A stretch of 64,000 nt of DNA from an uncultured Bacteroidales bacterium. GTDB lineage: Bacteria; Bacteroidota; Bacteroidia; Bacteroidales; UBA932. This document shows, in pieces, positions 26,011-34,063 of the stretch. Location of the stretch: positions 62,001-126,000 of the forward strand of contig CAKVDS010000002.1 of the NCBI GenBank assembly GCA_934726455.1, given 5' to 3'. Made by a program: the position numbers and the translations under genes. The notes under the pieces are model-generated. The model did not search any database and was not told the origin of the DNA. It worked only from the letters and a program-made list of their open reading frames with translations. Numbering within the stretch: position 1 is the stretch's first letter; each line of letters starts with the position of its first letter.

Positions 26011-27021
26011 CAGCACTGCCGGGATAGTGATCACCCATGCGACCACTATATTCTTGGCTGTCACCCATTTGACACTTTTCACTCCCCGTGTCAGTCCCGT
26101 ACCGATGATGGAACCGGTAATGGTATGCGTCGTGCTCACAGGAATCCCGAAAAGCGCAGTCATGATAAGAGTGGCAGCCCCGGACCCTTCGGCACAGAAA
26201 CCCTGCATAGGGGTCAGCTTGCTGAGCCCGTCCCCGAGGGTGCGTATGACTTTCCATCCTCCGGTGACAGTGCCGAGCGCAATGAGACCATAGCAGAGCA
26301 GCTCAAGCCAAAGCGGGACGAAGAAACCGGTGTGACCGGCGGCTACAGCAGCCTGATGGGGTTCCGCATAAAGAAAATTCAGCACGGCGTTGTCCGGATT
26401 GGACGCACATGCTGAAGCAAGCAGGACGGCGATTATGCCCATTGTCTTCTGACCGTCATTCGCCCCGAATCCCATGGAAAACTCCGCACATGAGATGACC
26501 TGCATCACGCGGAAAAACCTGTCTGTCCGGCGAGCCTTGCACTTGCGGAAAAGAAAGAGGAACAGACAGTTGAGCACAAAGCCCATGACCATGCCGATCA
26601 AAGGGGCTATCACAATGAATGCCAATGTCTTGATGATTCCGCTCATGACCAGGTATTCAGCCCCGTAGACAAACCAGACAGGACCTATAAGACCGCCGAT
26701 AAGAGCATGGGATGCCGAAATCGGAAGACCGCAGCGCGAACAGAAAAACACCCACAGGACAGAGCCGAGCAGGGCAGCCAGAATGACATAGACATCTATG
26801 CAACTCTCGCTGACAATGCCGCTTCCCATGGTGGAAGCGACTGTCAAATCAAAAAAGAAGAGGGCGGAAACAATCCAGAAAGCGGACCAGGCCACAGCAA
26901 TCTTCGGTGAAAGAGCTTTCGTGGCCACAGCAGAGGCGATGCAGTTGGCCGCATCGTTCATACCGTTGGTGAAGCTGAAGGCGAGGGCGATCAGCGCAGT
27001 GATGAAAACTACTACAAGCAT
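25945..27021 (-). CDS. Low-affinity inorganic phosphate transporter, PiT family
   Basis: 358 residues, about ten membrane segments. Both PiT signatures are present: NGMNDAANCIASAVATKAL near the N-terminus and the repeat PVSTTHTITGSIIGTGLTRG near residue 300. PiT proteins import metal-phosphate complexes with protons or sodium. It starts 1 base after the DUF47 gene ends, the usual pairing in which the DUF47 protein modulates the transporter. Its end is antisense to the amidase gene for 66 bases, and no terminator separates the convergent genes. Confidence 0.93.
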   Translation of the reverse strand: MLVVVFITALIALAFSFTNGMNDAANCIASAVATKALSPKIAVAWSAFWIVSALFFFDLTVASTMGSGIVSESCIDVYVILAALLGSVLWVFFCSRCGLPISASHALIGGLIGPVWFVYGAEYLVMSGIIKTLAFIVIAPLIGMVMGFVLNCLFLFLFRKCKARRTDRFFRVMQVISCAEFSMGFGANDGQKTMGIIAVLLASACASNPDNAVLNFLYAEPHQAAVAAGHTGFFVPLWLELLCYGLIALGTVTGGWKVIRTLGDGLSKLTPMQGFCAEGSGAATLIMTALFGIPVSTTHTITGSIIGTGLTRGVKSVKWVTAKNIVVAWVITIPAVLLISGLIYLMMVNWFGAPVKVF

Positions 27022-27022
27022 C

Positions 27023-27673
27023 CTACCCCAACTTCACTACTATGCTTCTGACGGTGCTGGACAGGGCCTTGCCCATATCTGAGATGTCTTCTATGGCCTG
27101 TATGATGTTCTTTTTCTTGACCAGCTCGATAGGGTCCTTCTCGAACTCGAAAAGATTGCTCATGTACGACTCGTAGATGTCATCAACTATGTGCTCGTTC
27201 TCTTTGATTATGTCGCACAGGCGGTCGAGTTCCTTGGCCTTGTCGCGCATGTTGTCAAGCAGTCCCGTGATTTCCAGCATTATCTCCGCGTCCTTGAGGA
27301 CATATTCGGCTATTTCAATGACCTTGTGGCTGGGATCTTTTGGCTGATAGATGGCGATTTTCTTGGAGCAGTCACGGATGCAGTCCAGAAACGTGTCCAT
27401 GTCCTCAGCCATCTGGTGGATATCCTCCCTGTCAAACGGAGTGACAACTGCATCGAGCACCTCATCGATTATCTTGTCAGTAATCCTGTCACCGAGAGTC
27501 TCGCATTCCTTGATGCGGTGCGCGTAATCCCTGCGGGCATCCGCATCCTCCTCTTTGGTCTGTTCAAGAAGCAGCTGTGCCGCATTCCTGATGTTCTCCG
27601 CCGACTGCACAAACAGCGGGAAGAAACGTTTCTCCTTCACTACAAAAAACTGAAGGAACTTGTCTATCTTCAT
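27023..27673 (-). CDS. DUF47 (PhoU-like) partner of the PiT transporter
   Basis: 216 residues, almost all helical, with charged PhoU-like repeats (ECETLGDRITDKIIDEVLD, CIRDCSKKIAIYQPKD). DUF47 proteins sit beside PiT genes and are thought to control phosphate uptake. The start overlaps the epimerase stop by ATGA. Confidence 0.88.
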   Translation of the reverse strand: MKIDKFLQFFVVKEKRFFPLFVQSAENIRNAAQLLLEQTKEEDADARRDYAHRIKECETLGDRITDKIIDEVLDAVVTPFDREDIHQMAEDMDTFLDCIRDCSKKIAIYQPKDPSHKVIEIAEYVLKDAEIMLEITGLLDNMRDKAKELDRLCDIIKENEHIVDDIYESYMSNLFEFEKDPIELVKKKNIIQAIEDISDMGKALSSTVRSIVVKLG

Positions 27674-28632
27674 ATTAGCGGGTTTTTGTCTGACTTGTAC
27701 CAGTCGATGAACTTGCCGATTCCCTCGTGCAGGGTCACCCCGGGCTTGTACCCGAAGTCTCGCTCGAGTTTGCTGGTATCGGCATAGGTCTGATACACGT
27801 CACCCGGCTGCATAGGCATCATTATCTTCTCCGCCGGACGGCCGCACGCCGTCTCTATCTCGCTTATGAAGTCCATGAGTTTCACAGGATTGCTGCATCC
27901 TATGTTATAGACCTCATTTCCGGACGGAGCCTTGTCCATCACTCGCACCACGCCTTCGATTATGTCATCGATATAGGTGAAGTCGCGCATCATGTCCCCG
28001 TTGTTGAAGACCTTGATAGGGCGCCCCTCCATTATCGCGGAGGCGAAGAGCATCGGGGACATGTCAGGCCGTCCCCATGGGCCGTATACAGTGAAGAACC
28101 TCAACCCTGTGGCATGGATTCCGTAGAGTTTGCTGTAGCATGCGGCCATCAGTTCATCCGCTTTCTTGGTCGCCGCATACAGGCTCACAGGATTGTCAAC
28201 CTTGTCCTCCTCGCTGAAAGGAGTCTTTTCGTTGCCTCCGTAGACGCTGCTTGAGCTCGCGTACACAAGATGCTCCACCGGGAAATGGCGGCAGCACTCA
28301 AGGATATTGACGAACCCCACAAGGTTGCTGTCCACATAGGCCCACGGGTTCTCTATGGAGTAGCGCACCCCGGCCTGGGCGGCCAGATTGACAACACAAT
28401 CAAACTTCTCCTCCTCGAAAAGGCGAGGGAGAGCTTCCCTGTCGGAAATGTCCATCTTGATGAAGCGGAAGCCCTCTCTGTCCGAAAGCTCAGCAAGCCT
28501 GGCCTCCTTGAGCACCACCGGATAATAATCATTGAGATTGTCAATGCCCACAACTTCATCGCCCCTGTCAAGAAGCCTCTTAGATAGATGGTAGCCGATG
28601 AATCCGGCCGCTCCCGTCACCAGTACTTTCAT
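27670..28632 (-). CDS. NAD-dependent nucleotide-sugar epimerase, UDP-glucuronate 4-epimerase-like
   Basis: 320 residues from ATG 28630-28632 (MKVLVTGAAGFIG); a GTG 9 bases upstream is possible. Extended short-chain dehydrogenase fold with the NAD loop GAAGFIG, catalytic YAATKKAD (Tyr-x3-Lys), FFTVYGPWGRPDM, and the tail MQPGDVYQTYADTSKLERDFGYKP. This matches the CapI/LpsL branch that converts UDP-glucuronate to UDP-galacturonate. UDP-glucose 4-epimerase activity is less likely. Product would feed surface polysaccharide. Confidence 0.88.
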   Translation of the reverse strand: MKVLVTGAAGFIGYHLSKRLLDRGDEVVGIDNLNDYYPVVLKEARLAELSDREGFRFIKMDISDREALPRLFEEEKFDCVVNLAAQAGVRYSIENPWAYVDSNLVGFVNILECCRHFPVEHLVYASSSSVYGGNEKTPFSEEDKVDNPVSLYAATKKADELMAACYSKLYGIHATGLRFFTVYGPWGRPDMSPMLFASAIMEGRPIKVFNNGDMMRDFTYIDDIIEGVVRVMDKAPSGNEVYNIGCSNPVKLMDFISEIETACGRPAEKIMMPMQPGDVYQTYADTSKLERDFGYKPGVTLHEGIGKFIDWYKSDKNPLI

Positions 28633-28640
28633 GTTCTTCA

Positions 28641-30563
28641 CTATTTTTTGTCGTATTCGGAAAATCTTGAATTATTGGATATATACTCCGGCACGGTCCT
28701 CTTCATGAGCTTGACCATGTCCGGAATCTGGACATCCTTGCTCAGTTCATACAGCTCATCGACCACCTTGGCGGCTTCGTGCCAGTCATACTGGCGCACC
28801 TTGGCGATACGGATCTTGGAATGCACGGTAGGCTCGGTGTTCTCCACATTGGAAAGAACCTCCTCGTAGAGCTTCTCGCCCGGGCGTAGTCCAGTGTAGA
28901 CGACCTTGATATCCTTGTCAGGCACGAGGCCGGAAAGTTCTATCATACGGCGGGCCAGAGTGTCAATCTTGACCGGATGCCCCATGTCAAAGACACAGAT
29001 ACGGTTTTCCGTGTCAAGCGTCGCGGCTTCCATCACGAGACGGCAGGCCTCGGGAATCGTCATGAAGAACCGGGTGATGTTCGGATCTGTCACAGTCACA
29101 GGGCCGCCTGAAGCTATCTGACTGCGGAAGCGCGGAATAACTGAGCCGTTGGAGCCCAATACATTACCGAAGCGTGTAGTGACGAACTTCGTCTTTCCAG
29201 CTGTCTTGCCAGCCTCTATGGCCAAGCCCAAGCTCTGCACATATATCTCGGCCAGACGCTTGGTGCAGCCCATGATGTTTGTCGGATTCACGGCCTTGTC
29301 TGTCGATATCATGACCATCTTCTCCACTCCGTACTCCACGCACTTGTCAGCCACATATCGCGAACCGACCACATTGACAAAGACAGCTTCGCAAGGGTTC
29401 TCCTCCATCAGAGGCACATGTTTGTAGGCGGCGGCATGGAAGACAACCTGCGGATGGTATGTCCTGAACGCGAAATCAAGCCTCGGCTGAAGCCTCACAT
29501 CACCTATCACCGGCACGAAATCCAGATCAGGGAACTTGGCCTCAAGCTCCAGACGCAGATTGTGCATCGGGGTCTCGGCATTGTCGTACAGAATAAGCCG
29601 GCCTATCCCGAAACCGGCCAGCTGGCGGCACAGCTCAGATCCGATGGAACCGGCGGCACCGGTCACCATCACCACCTTGTCCTTGAACTGGGCCTTGATC
29701 ACATCAAGGGAAATCTTTATCTCATCACGGCCCAGAAGATCTTCAATCTTCACTTCCCGGACATTGAGGCGGCCTTCTACTCCTCCGGGGCCGACCTCAT
29801 CTATCGACGGGACTATCAGCACCTTCACCCCGGAATTGATGCACAGGCTGACCAGATTGTTCTGCTCGCGCTGCACATCATCCTCGGTAGCGAATATCAC
29901 ACCTCCGAGGGAAAGGGAATCCACATCTCTCCCGAAACTGTCCCTGCCGTCGAAAGTGTACACTTTCTTGTCCGCGAACATGGTCTCGTGAAGTTCCTGC
30001 TCCGGAGAGATGAATCCAACCACCTCGTAATGAGGAGAATTGCGCAGTCTGGTCACGGTCGCCACAGACTTGTCGCCTATCCCGTAGACAAGGACACGCA
30101 TCCGCTTCTGCACTTTGCGGATCCTCGCCCGGTAAGTGTCATAGACGAAAATCATCAGCAGACGCACCATACACAGTATCACGACTGAGAGCAGCACGTC
30201 CACTATGAGCATCACAAGCACGAACTTGTCGAAATTGCCCGTCAGCGCCAGTGTAAGTCCCATAAGGACCGCCTTTCCGAGAGCTGCCCCGCTGAAAAGC
30301 AGGGTATCCTTGAATGTGAAGTGGCGGATGACTATCGCATAAGTCTTGAAAAGATAGAACATCAGACCTGAGGCCACAACGGAAGATACTCCCCAGATGA
30401 TGTTGAAAGGTCGGGACTCGACGATGTCCACATGGCAGAAGAAGGCCACGATGGCCACGATTACAGAGGATACGAGAGACAGGCAGAGATCCATCCCGAA
30501 GATGATCCTCTTGTCAAGGAACTTGTCGCGGAAATTGTCCAGACTGAATTTGAAAGATGTCAT
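28641..30563 (-). CDS. Membrane nucleotide-sugar 4,6-dehydratase (CapD/PglF/WbpM type)
   Basis: 640 residues. Four to five membrane helices (about 20-130), a first Rossmann region with a degenerate nucleotide loop (VYGIGDKSVATV), then the catalytic domain with GAAGSIGSEL and STDKAVNPTNIMGCTKR. The catalytic triad uses Met in place of Tyr (Met-x3-Lys), typical of UDP-GlcNAc 4,6-dehydratases such as PglF and WbpM. It makes a 4-keto-6-deoxy sugar, the first step to bacillosamine- or QuiNAc-type sugars for O-glycans or capsule. Located between the epimerase and PAP2 genes of one operon. Confidence 0.92.
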   Translation of the reverse strand: MTSFKFSLDNFRDKFLDKRIIFGMDLCLSLVSSVIVAIVAFFCHVDIVESRPFNIIWGVSSVVASGLMFYLFKTYAIVIRHFTFKDTLLFSGAALGKAVLMGLTLALTGNFDKFVLVMLIVDVLLSVVILCMVRLLMIFVYDTYRARIRKVQKRMRVLVYGIGDKSVATVTRLRNSPHYEVVGFISPEQELHETMFADKKVYTFDGRDSFGRDVDSLSLGGVIFATEDDVQREQNNLVSLCINSGVKVLIVPSIDEVGPGGVEGRLNVREVKIEDLLGRDEIKISLDVIKAQFKDKVVMVTGAAGSIGSELCRQLAGFGIGRLILYDNAETPMHNLRLELEAKFPDLDFVPVIGDVRLQPRLDFAFRTYHPQVVFHAAAYKHVPLMEENPCEAVFVNVVGSRYVADKCVEYGVEKMVMISTDKAVNPTNIMGCTKRLAEIYVQSLGLAIEAGKTAGKTKFVTTRFGNVLGSNGSVIPRFRSQIASGGPVTVTDPNITRFFMTIPEACRLVMEAATLDTENRICVFDMGHPVKIDTLARRMIELSGLVPDKDIKVVYTGLRPGEKLYEEVLSNVENTEPTVHSKIRIAKVRQYDWHEAAKVVDELYELSKDVQIPDMVKLMKRTVPEYISNNSRFSEYDKK

Positions 30564-30586
30564 ATCGTTTATAAGTCAGGTAAATG

Positions 30587-31339
30587 TCAAAAATTAAAAG
30601 CAAGCGCCGCTCCGAAACTGCCGGTATACGGATCCAAAGACGGGACGACGGCTACTTCCCGCTTGAAAAGCCGCATCGTCGGTTCGAGAAGCCACTCCCC
30701 CACATGGGCGCAAAGTATACCGACCCCGGCTCCGGCCAGAGTGTCGCTGAACCAGTGGCGGTTATTGTGTATGCGCATGAAAGCGATCCCGGTGGCGACA
30801 AGGTAGGCTCCGGCTCCCCAGCCCCACCCGTATTCCATACGGACATATTCCGCCCCGGCGAAAGCCGTGCCCGTATGCCCGGAAGGGAAGGAATTGTCGG
30901 CCGTCCCGTCGGGACGCGGGGAATGTATGAACTCCTTCATGAGCCGGGTCACCACGAAAAAACTCGCAGCCGTATAACCTATGACGATGAACCGCTCTCC
31001 GAGGGGATGGCGGGACTCCACTCCTGTCAGACCGAGCCCGGCAGCACAGATGAAAGGAAGATATTGGACATAGTCGTCTATTGTCTTCTGCCCGGAAGGC
31101 CCGCGCCATGCAAGAGCGCGCTCCTGAATATACTTGTCGATGGAATCGTGGGCGAAACAGTGGATCAATGTGCCGGAGGCGAACAGGACACCTGGAGCTA
31201 TCAACTGCGAGGGCCGGAAAGCCGTCTCAGGGAAATTGATCTGACGGAATTCCTGTCCGGACGCGACTTGAGACAGCGAAACCGATGCAGAGCCCGCCAG
31301 AAGAAAAAGTGAGAAGATGGCCTTCAGAGCACCCGTCAT
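30587..31339 (-). CDS. PAP2-family phosphatase, membrane-associated
   Basis: 250 residues from ATG 31337-31339, which forms an ATGA overlap with rfbB and exposes a signal-like N-terminus (ALKAIFSLFLLAGSASVSLS). The phosphatase motifs are KEFIHSPRP, SFPSGHTG and RIHNNRHWFSDTLAG. PAP2 enzymes remove phosphate from lipids such as undecaprenyl diphosphate or lipid A. In this sugar-nucleotide operon, recycling of undecaprenyl carrier is a fair inference. A gap of 23 bases separates it from the dehydratase gene. Confidence 0.88.
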   Translation of the reverse strand: MTGALKAIFSLFLLAGSASVSLSQVASGQEFRQINFPETAFRPSQLIAPGVLFASGTLIHCFAHDSIDKYIQERALAWRGPSGQKTIDDYVQYLPFICAAGLGLTGVESRHPLGERFIVIGYTAASFFVVTRLMKEFIHSPRPDGTADNSFPSGHTGTAFAGAEYVRMEYGWGWGAGAYLVATGIAFMRIHNNRHWFSDTLAGAGVGILCAHVGEWLLEPTMRLFKREVAVVPSLDPYTGSFGAALAFNF

Positions 31340-32460
31340 CTGCCCTTGTACATCTGCTCGTAGTACTTCTCGTACTCGCCGCTGGTCACACGGTCCATCC
31401 ACTCCTGGTTGTCCAGGTACCAGCGCACCGTCTTCTCTATACCCTCCTCGAACTGCAGGCTCGGCTCCCAGCCAAGCTCGCGCTTGAGTTTGCTCGAGTC
31501 TATCGCGTAGCGCAGGTCATGCCCCGCGCGGTCGGTCACGTAGGTTATGAGGTCGTCGTCAGCTCCCTCCGGGCGGCCCAGCACCCTGTCCGTCACCTTG
31601 ATGAGCGTCTTCACGATGTCGATGTTCTTCCACTCGTTGAACCCGCCGATGTTGTACGTGTCCGCTATCTCGCCCTTGTGGAAGATGAGGTCTATCGCCC
31701 TCGCGTGGTCCACCACGTACAGCCAGTCGCGCACGTTCTGGCCCTTCCCGTATACAGGAAGCGGCTTGCGGTGGCGTATGTTATTGATGAACAGGGGTAT
31801 GAGTTTCTCCGGGAACTGGTAAGGGCCGTAGTTGTTGGAGCAGTTCGTCACTATCGTCGGCATCCCGTAGGTGTCGTGGAACGCGCGCACGAAGTGGTCG
31901 CTCGACGCCTTGCTCGCGCTGTACGGGCTGTGGGGCTGGTACTTGGTCTCCTCGGTGAAGAACTTGTCTCCGAACGGGCCGCCCCCGCACTCCCCGCTCC
32001 CAGGGCACCCCTCCGGGCGGTTCATCTCCAATGCCCCGTACACCTCGTCCGTCGAGATGTGGTAGAAGCGCTTGCCCTCGTATTTTTCCGGAAGGCTCTC
32101 CCACCACAGGCGCGCCGCCTGAAGCAGGCTCAGTGTCCCGAGGACGTTGGTCTTGGCGAACGTGAACGGGTCCTTGATGCTCCTGTCCACATGGCTCTCA
32201 GCCGCGAGGTGGATCACCCCGTCCACCTTCTCCTCCTCCATAAGAGAGTGCATAGCGTCGAAGTCGCACACGTCCGCCTTCACGAAGCGGTAGTTCGGAG
32301 CGTTCTCGACGTCGCGAAGGTTTTCAAGGTTGCCGGCATAGGTAAGCTTGTCCACGTTGATGATCCGGTACTCCGGATACTTGGTCACGAACAGACGGAC
32401 GACGTGGCTCCCGATGAAGCCCGCGCCGCCGGTGATGATGATTGAGCGTTTATGACTCAT
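31336..32460 (-). CDS. rfbB: dTDP-glucose 4,6-dehydratase
   Basis: 374 residues. Makes dTDP-4-keto-6-deoxyglucose on the way to dTDP-rhamnose and other deoxysugars. Seen are ITGGAGFIGSHV, HLAAESHVDRSI, the TDE motif in HISTDEVYG, catalytic YSASKASSDH and NNYGPYQFPEKLIPLFINN. It is first in a six-gene run. Its GC content is visibly higher than its surroundings (44 of 60 bases in 31981-32040), giving a full-length antisense open frame. rfbA, rfbC and rfbD are not in the window. Confidence 0.95.
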   Translation of the reverse strand: MSHKRSIIITGGAGFIGSHVVRLFVTKYPEYRIINVDKLTYAGNLENLRDVENAPNYRFVKADVCDFDAMHSLMEEEKVDGVIHLAAESHVDRSIKDPFTFAKTNVLGTLSLLQAARLWWESLPEKYEGKRFYHISTDEVYGALEMNRPEGCPGSGECGGGPFGDKFFTEETKYQPHSPYSASKASSDHFVRAFHDTYGMPTIVTNCSNNYGPYQFPEKLIPLFINNIRHRKPLPVYGKGQNVRDWLYVVDHARAIDLIFHKGEIADTYNIGGFNEWKNIDIVKTLIKVTDRVLGRPEGADDDLITYVTDRAGHDLRYAIDSSKLKRELGWEPSLQFEEGIEKTVRWYLDNQEWMDRVTSGEYEKYYEQMYKGR

Positions 32461-32495
32461 ACTCCGTTAAGGTCTAATTTATATCAATAATCGCG

Positions 32496-32513
32496 CAAAA
32501 ATAGTTAAATTTG
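32496..32513. promoter_or_regulatory. Back-to-back -7 boxes of rfbB and rnhA
   Basis: Minus-strand TATTTTTG (32496-32503) and plus-strand TAAATTTG (32506-32513) are 2 bases apart. For rfbB a GTTG at 32524-32527 on the minus strand, 20 bases upstream, could be the -33 box; it lies inside the rnhA coding start. The rnhA ATG is 6 bases from its box. Confidence 0.55.
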
Positions 32514-32519
32514 CCTGAA

Positions 32520-32966
32520 ATGCCAACTAAACCGCCCATATATCTGTATACAGACGGCGCCGCAAGCGGAAATCCCGGGCCAGGAGGCTACGGAGCCATA
32601 CTCAAATGCGGCACCTACGAGAAAGAACTCTCCGGAGGCTTTGCATGCACGACCAACAACCGCATGGAGCTTCTTGCTGTCATACGCGGCCTCGAAGCAA
32701 TACGATGGGAAGGCGCTGAAGTATCCGTATTCAGCGACTCCACCTATGTGGTGAACACAGTCACAAAGGGCTGGAAACGCAAGAAAAACCAAGACCTGTG
32801 GGCGCGTTTCGATGAGCTCGCAGGACATTTCAGGCTGAACTTCAACTGGATAAAAGGGCACGCGGGGCATCCCGAAAACGAACGCTGCGACCGCCTTGCG
32901 GTGACGGCTTATTCCGCATCCGGCCTGCCGGAGGACAGCGGTTACGAGAAAACACAGACACAATAA
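32520..32966 (+). CDS. rnhA: Ribonuclease HI
   Basis: 148 residues from ATG 32520; a TTG 9 bases upstream falls inside the -7 box. Cleaves RNA in RNA-DNA hybrids. The four metal-binding acidic residues are D12 (YTDGAASGNPGPGG), E50 (NNRMELLAV), D73 (FSDSTYV) and D124 (ERCDRLAV), with H117 in the flexible loop. The stop is followed 4 bases later by pdxA, so the two probably share a transcript. Confidence 0.95.
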   Translation: MPTKPPIYLYTDGAASGNPGPGGYGAILKCGTYEKELSGGFACTTNNRMELLAVIRGLEAIRWEGAEVSVFSDSTYVVNTVTKGWKRKKNQDLWARFDELAGHFRLNFNWIKGHAGHPENERCDRLAVTAYSASGLPEDSGYEKTQTQ

Positions 32967-32970
32967 ATAT

Positions 32971-34062
32971 ATGCAGAACGACAAAATAGTTGTGGGCATC
33001 ACCCAGGGTGATTCCAACGGCATCGGATACGAAGTCATCATAAAGGCCCTCGCCGACCCGAGGATATTGGAGCAGTTCACCCCGGTGATCTATGGTTCTT
33101 CCAAACTCTTCGGATTCTACCGCAAGTCCATTCCCGAGATCGAGCAGATGGACACCAATGCAATCGGAAGCGCAGATGAGGCGCACCCGAAACGCATCAA
33201 TATAGTCAACTGCCTGCCGGACAGCACTTATGCCGAACCGGGTCAGGCCACGGCAGAGTCAGCCAAAGGTGCCATCCTCTCCCTCCAGACCGCCATCAGG
33301 GAGTTGAAGGAGGGCAAGATAGACGTCCTTGTCACAGGCCCTATCAACAAAAAGGCCATGTCCAACGAGGGATTCGGATTCCCGGGACACACCGAATATA
33401 TCCAGAACGCCTTCGCCGTCAAGGACGTAGCCATGTTCATGGTCAGCCACAGGTTGAAACTCGGCGTGGTAACCGGACACATCCCCCTCAAGGATGTCCC
33501 GTCACAGATCACAGAGGAGAAGATCCTCAGCAAGCTGCGCCTGCTCAACCAGTCGCTCAAGCAGGACTTCGTCATAGACCAGCCGCGCATAGCCGTGCTC
33601 AGCCTCAACCCTCACAGCGGAGACGGAGGTCTGCTCGGCACCGAAGAGCAGGACATTATCATACCGGCAATACGGAAAGCCACAGAAGAAGGGATTCTGG
33701 CATTCGGCCCGTTCTCCCCTGACGGATATTTCGGACTCAGCCACTACGAGAACTTCGATGCGACCCTCGCCATGTACCACGATCAGGGGCTCGCACCGTT
33801 CAAGGCACTCTCTTTTGAGGACGGTGTCAACTTCACGGCCGGCCTGCCGGTCATCCGCACATCGCCGGACCATGGCACTGCCTTCGAGATGGCAGGCCGC
33901 GACGAGGCCGACCCCCGCTCGATGCGCGCCGCCATATTCACGGCCATCGACATCTTCCGCAACCGCCGCGAATGGGAGGAACTGCAGGCCGGCAAGATGC
34001 CTGAGAGGAAAATAGAAGAGAACGAAAGGCGCGAGCGCCCCGGGAGGCCTCAGATAGCATAG
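32971..34062 (+). CDS. pdxA: 4-hydroxythreonine-4-phosphate dehydrogenase
   Basis: 363 residues. Oxidises 4-phosphohydroxy-L-threonine in the DXP-dependent pyridoxal phosphate pathway. Seen are VGITQGDSNGIGYEV, the metal-ligand regions GHTEYI and MYHDQGLAPFKAL, and RTSPDHGTAFEMAG. The tail after about residue 340 is charged and variable. It is one base from the next gene start. Confidence 0.95.
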   Translation: MQNDKIVVGITQGDSNGIGYEVIIKALADPRILEQFTPVIYGSSKLFGFYRKSIPEIEQMDTNAIGSADEAHPKRINIVNCLPDSTYAEPGQATAESAKGAILSLQTAIRELKEGKIDVLVTGPINKKAMSNEGFGFPGHTEYIQNAFAVKDVAMFMVSHRLKLGVVTGHIPLKDVPSQITEEKILSKLRLLNQSLKQDFVIDQPRIAVLSLNPHSGDGGLLGTEEQDIIIPAIRKATEEGILAFGPFSPDGYFGLSHYENFDATLAMYHDQGLAPFKALSFEDGVNFTAGLPVIRTSPDHGTAFEMAGRDEADPRSMRAAIFTAIDIFRNRREWEELQAGKMPERKIEENERRERPGRPQIA

Positions 34063-34063
34063 T

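Noticed and set aside
31285..32445. 386-codon plus-strand open frame over rfbB
   Set aside because: Full-length shadow of rfbB, rich in Val, Arg, Leu and His with no domain signature; rfbB itself has every family motif.
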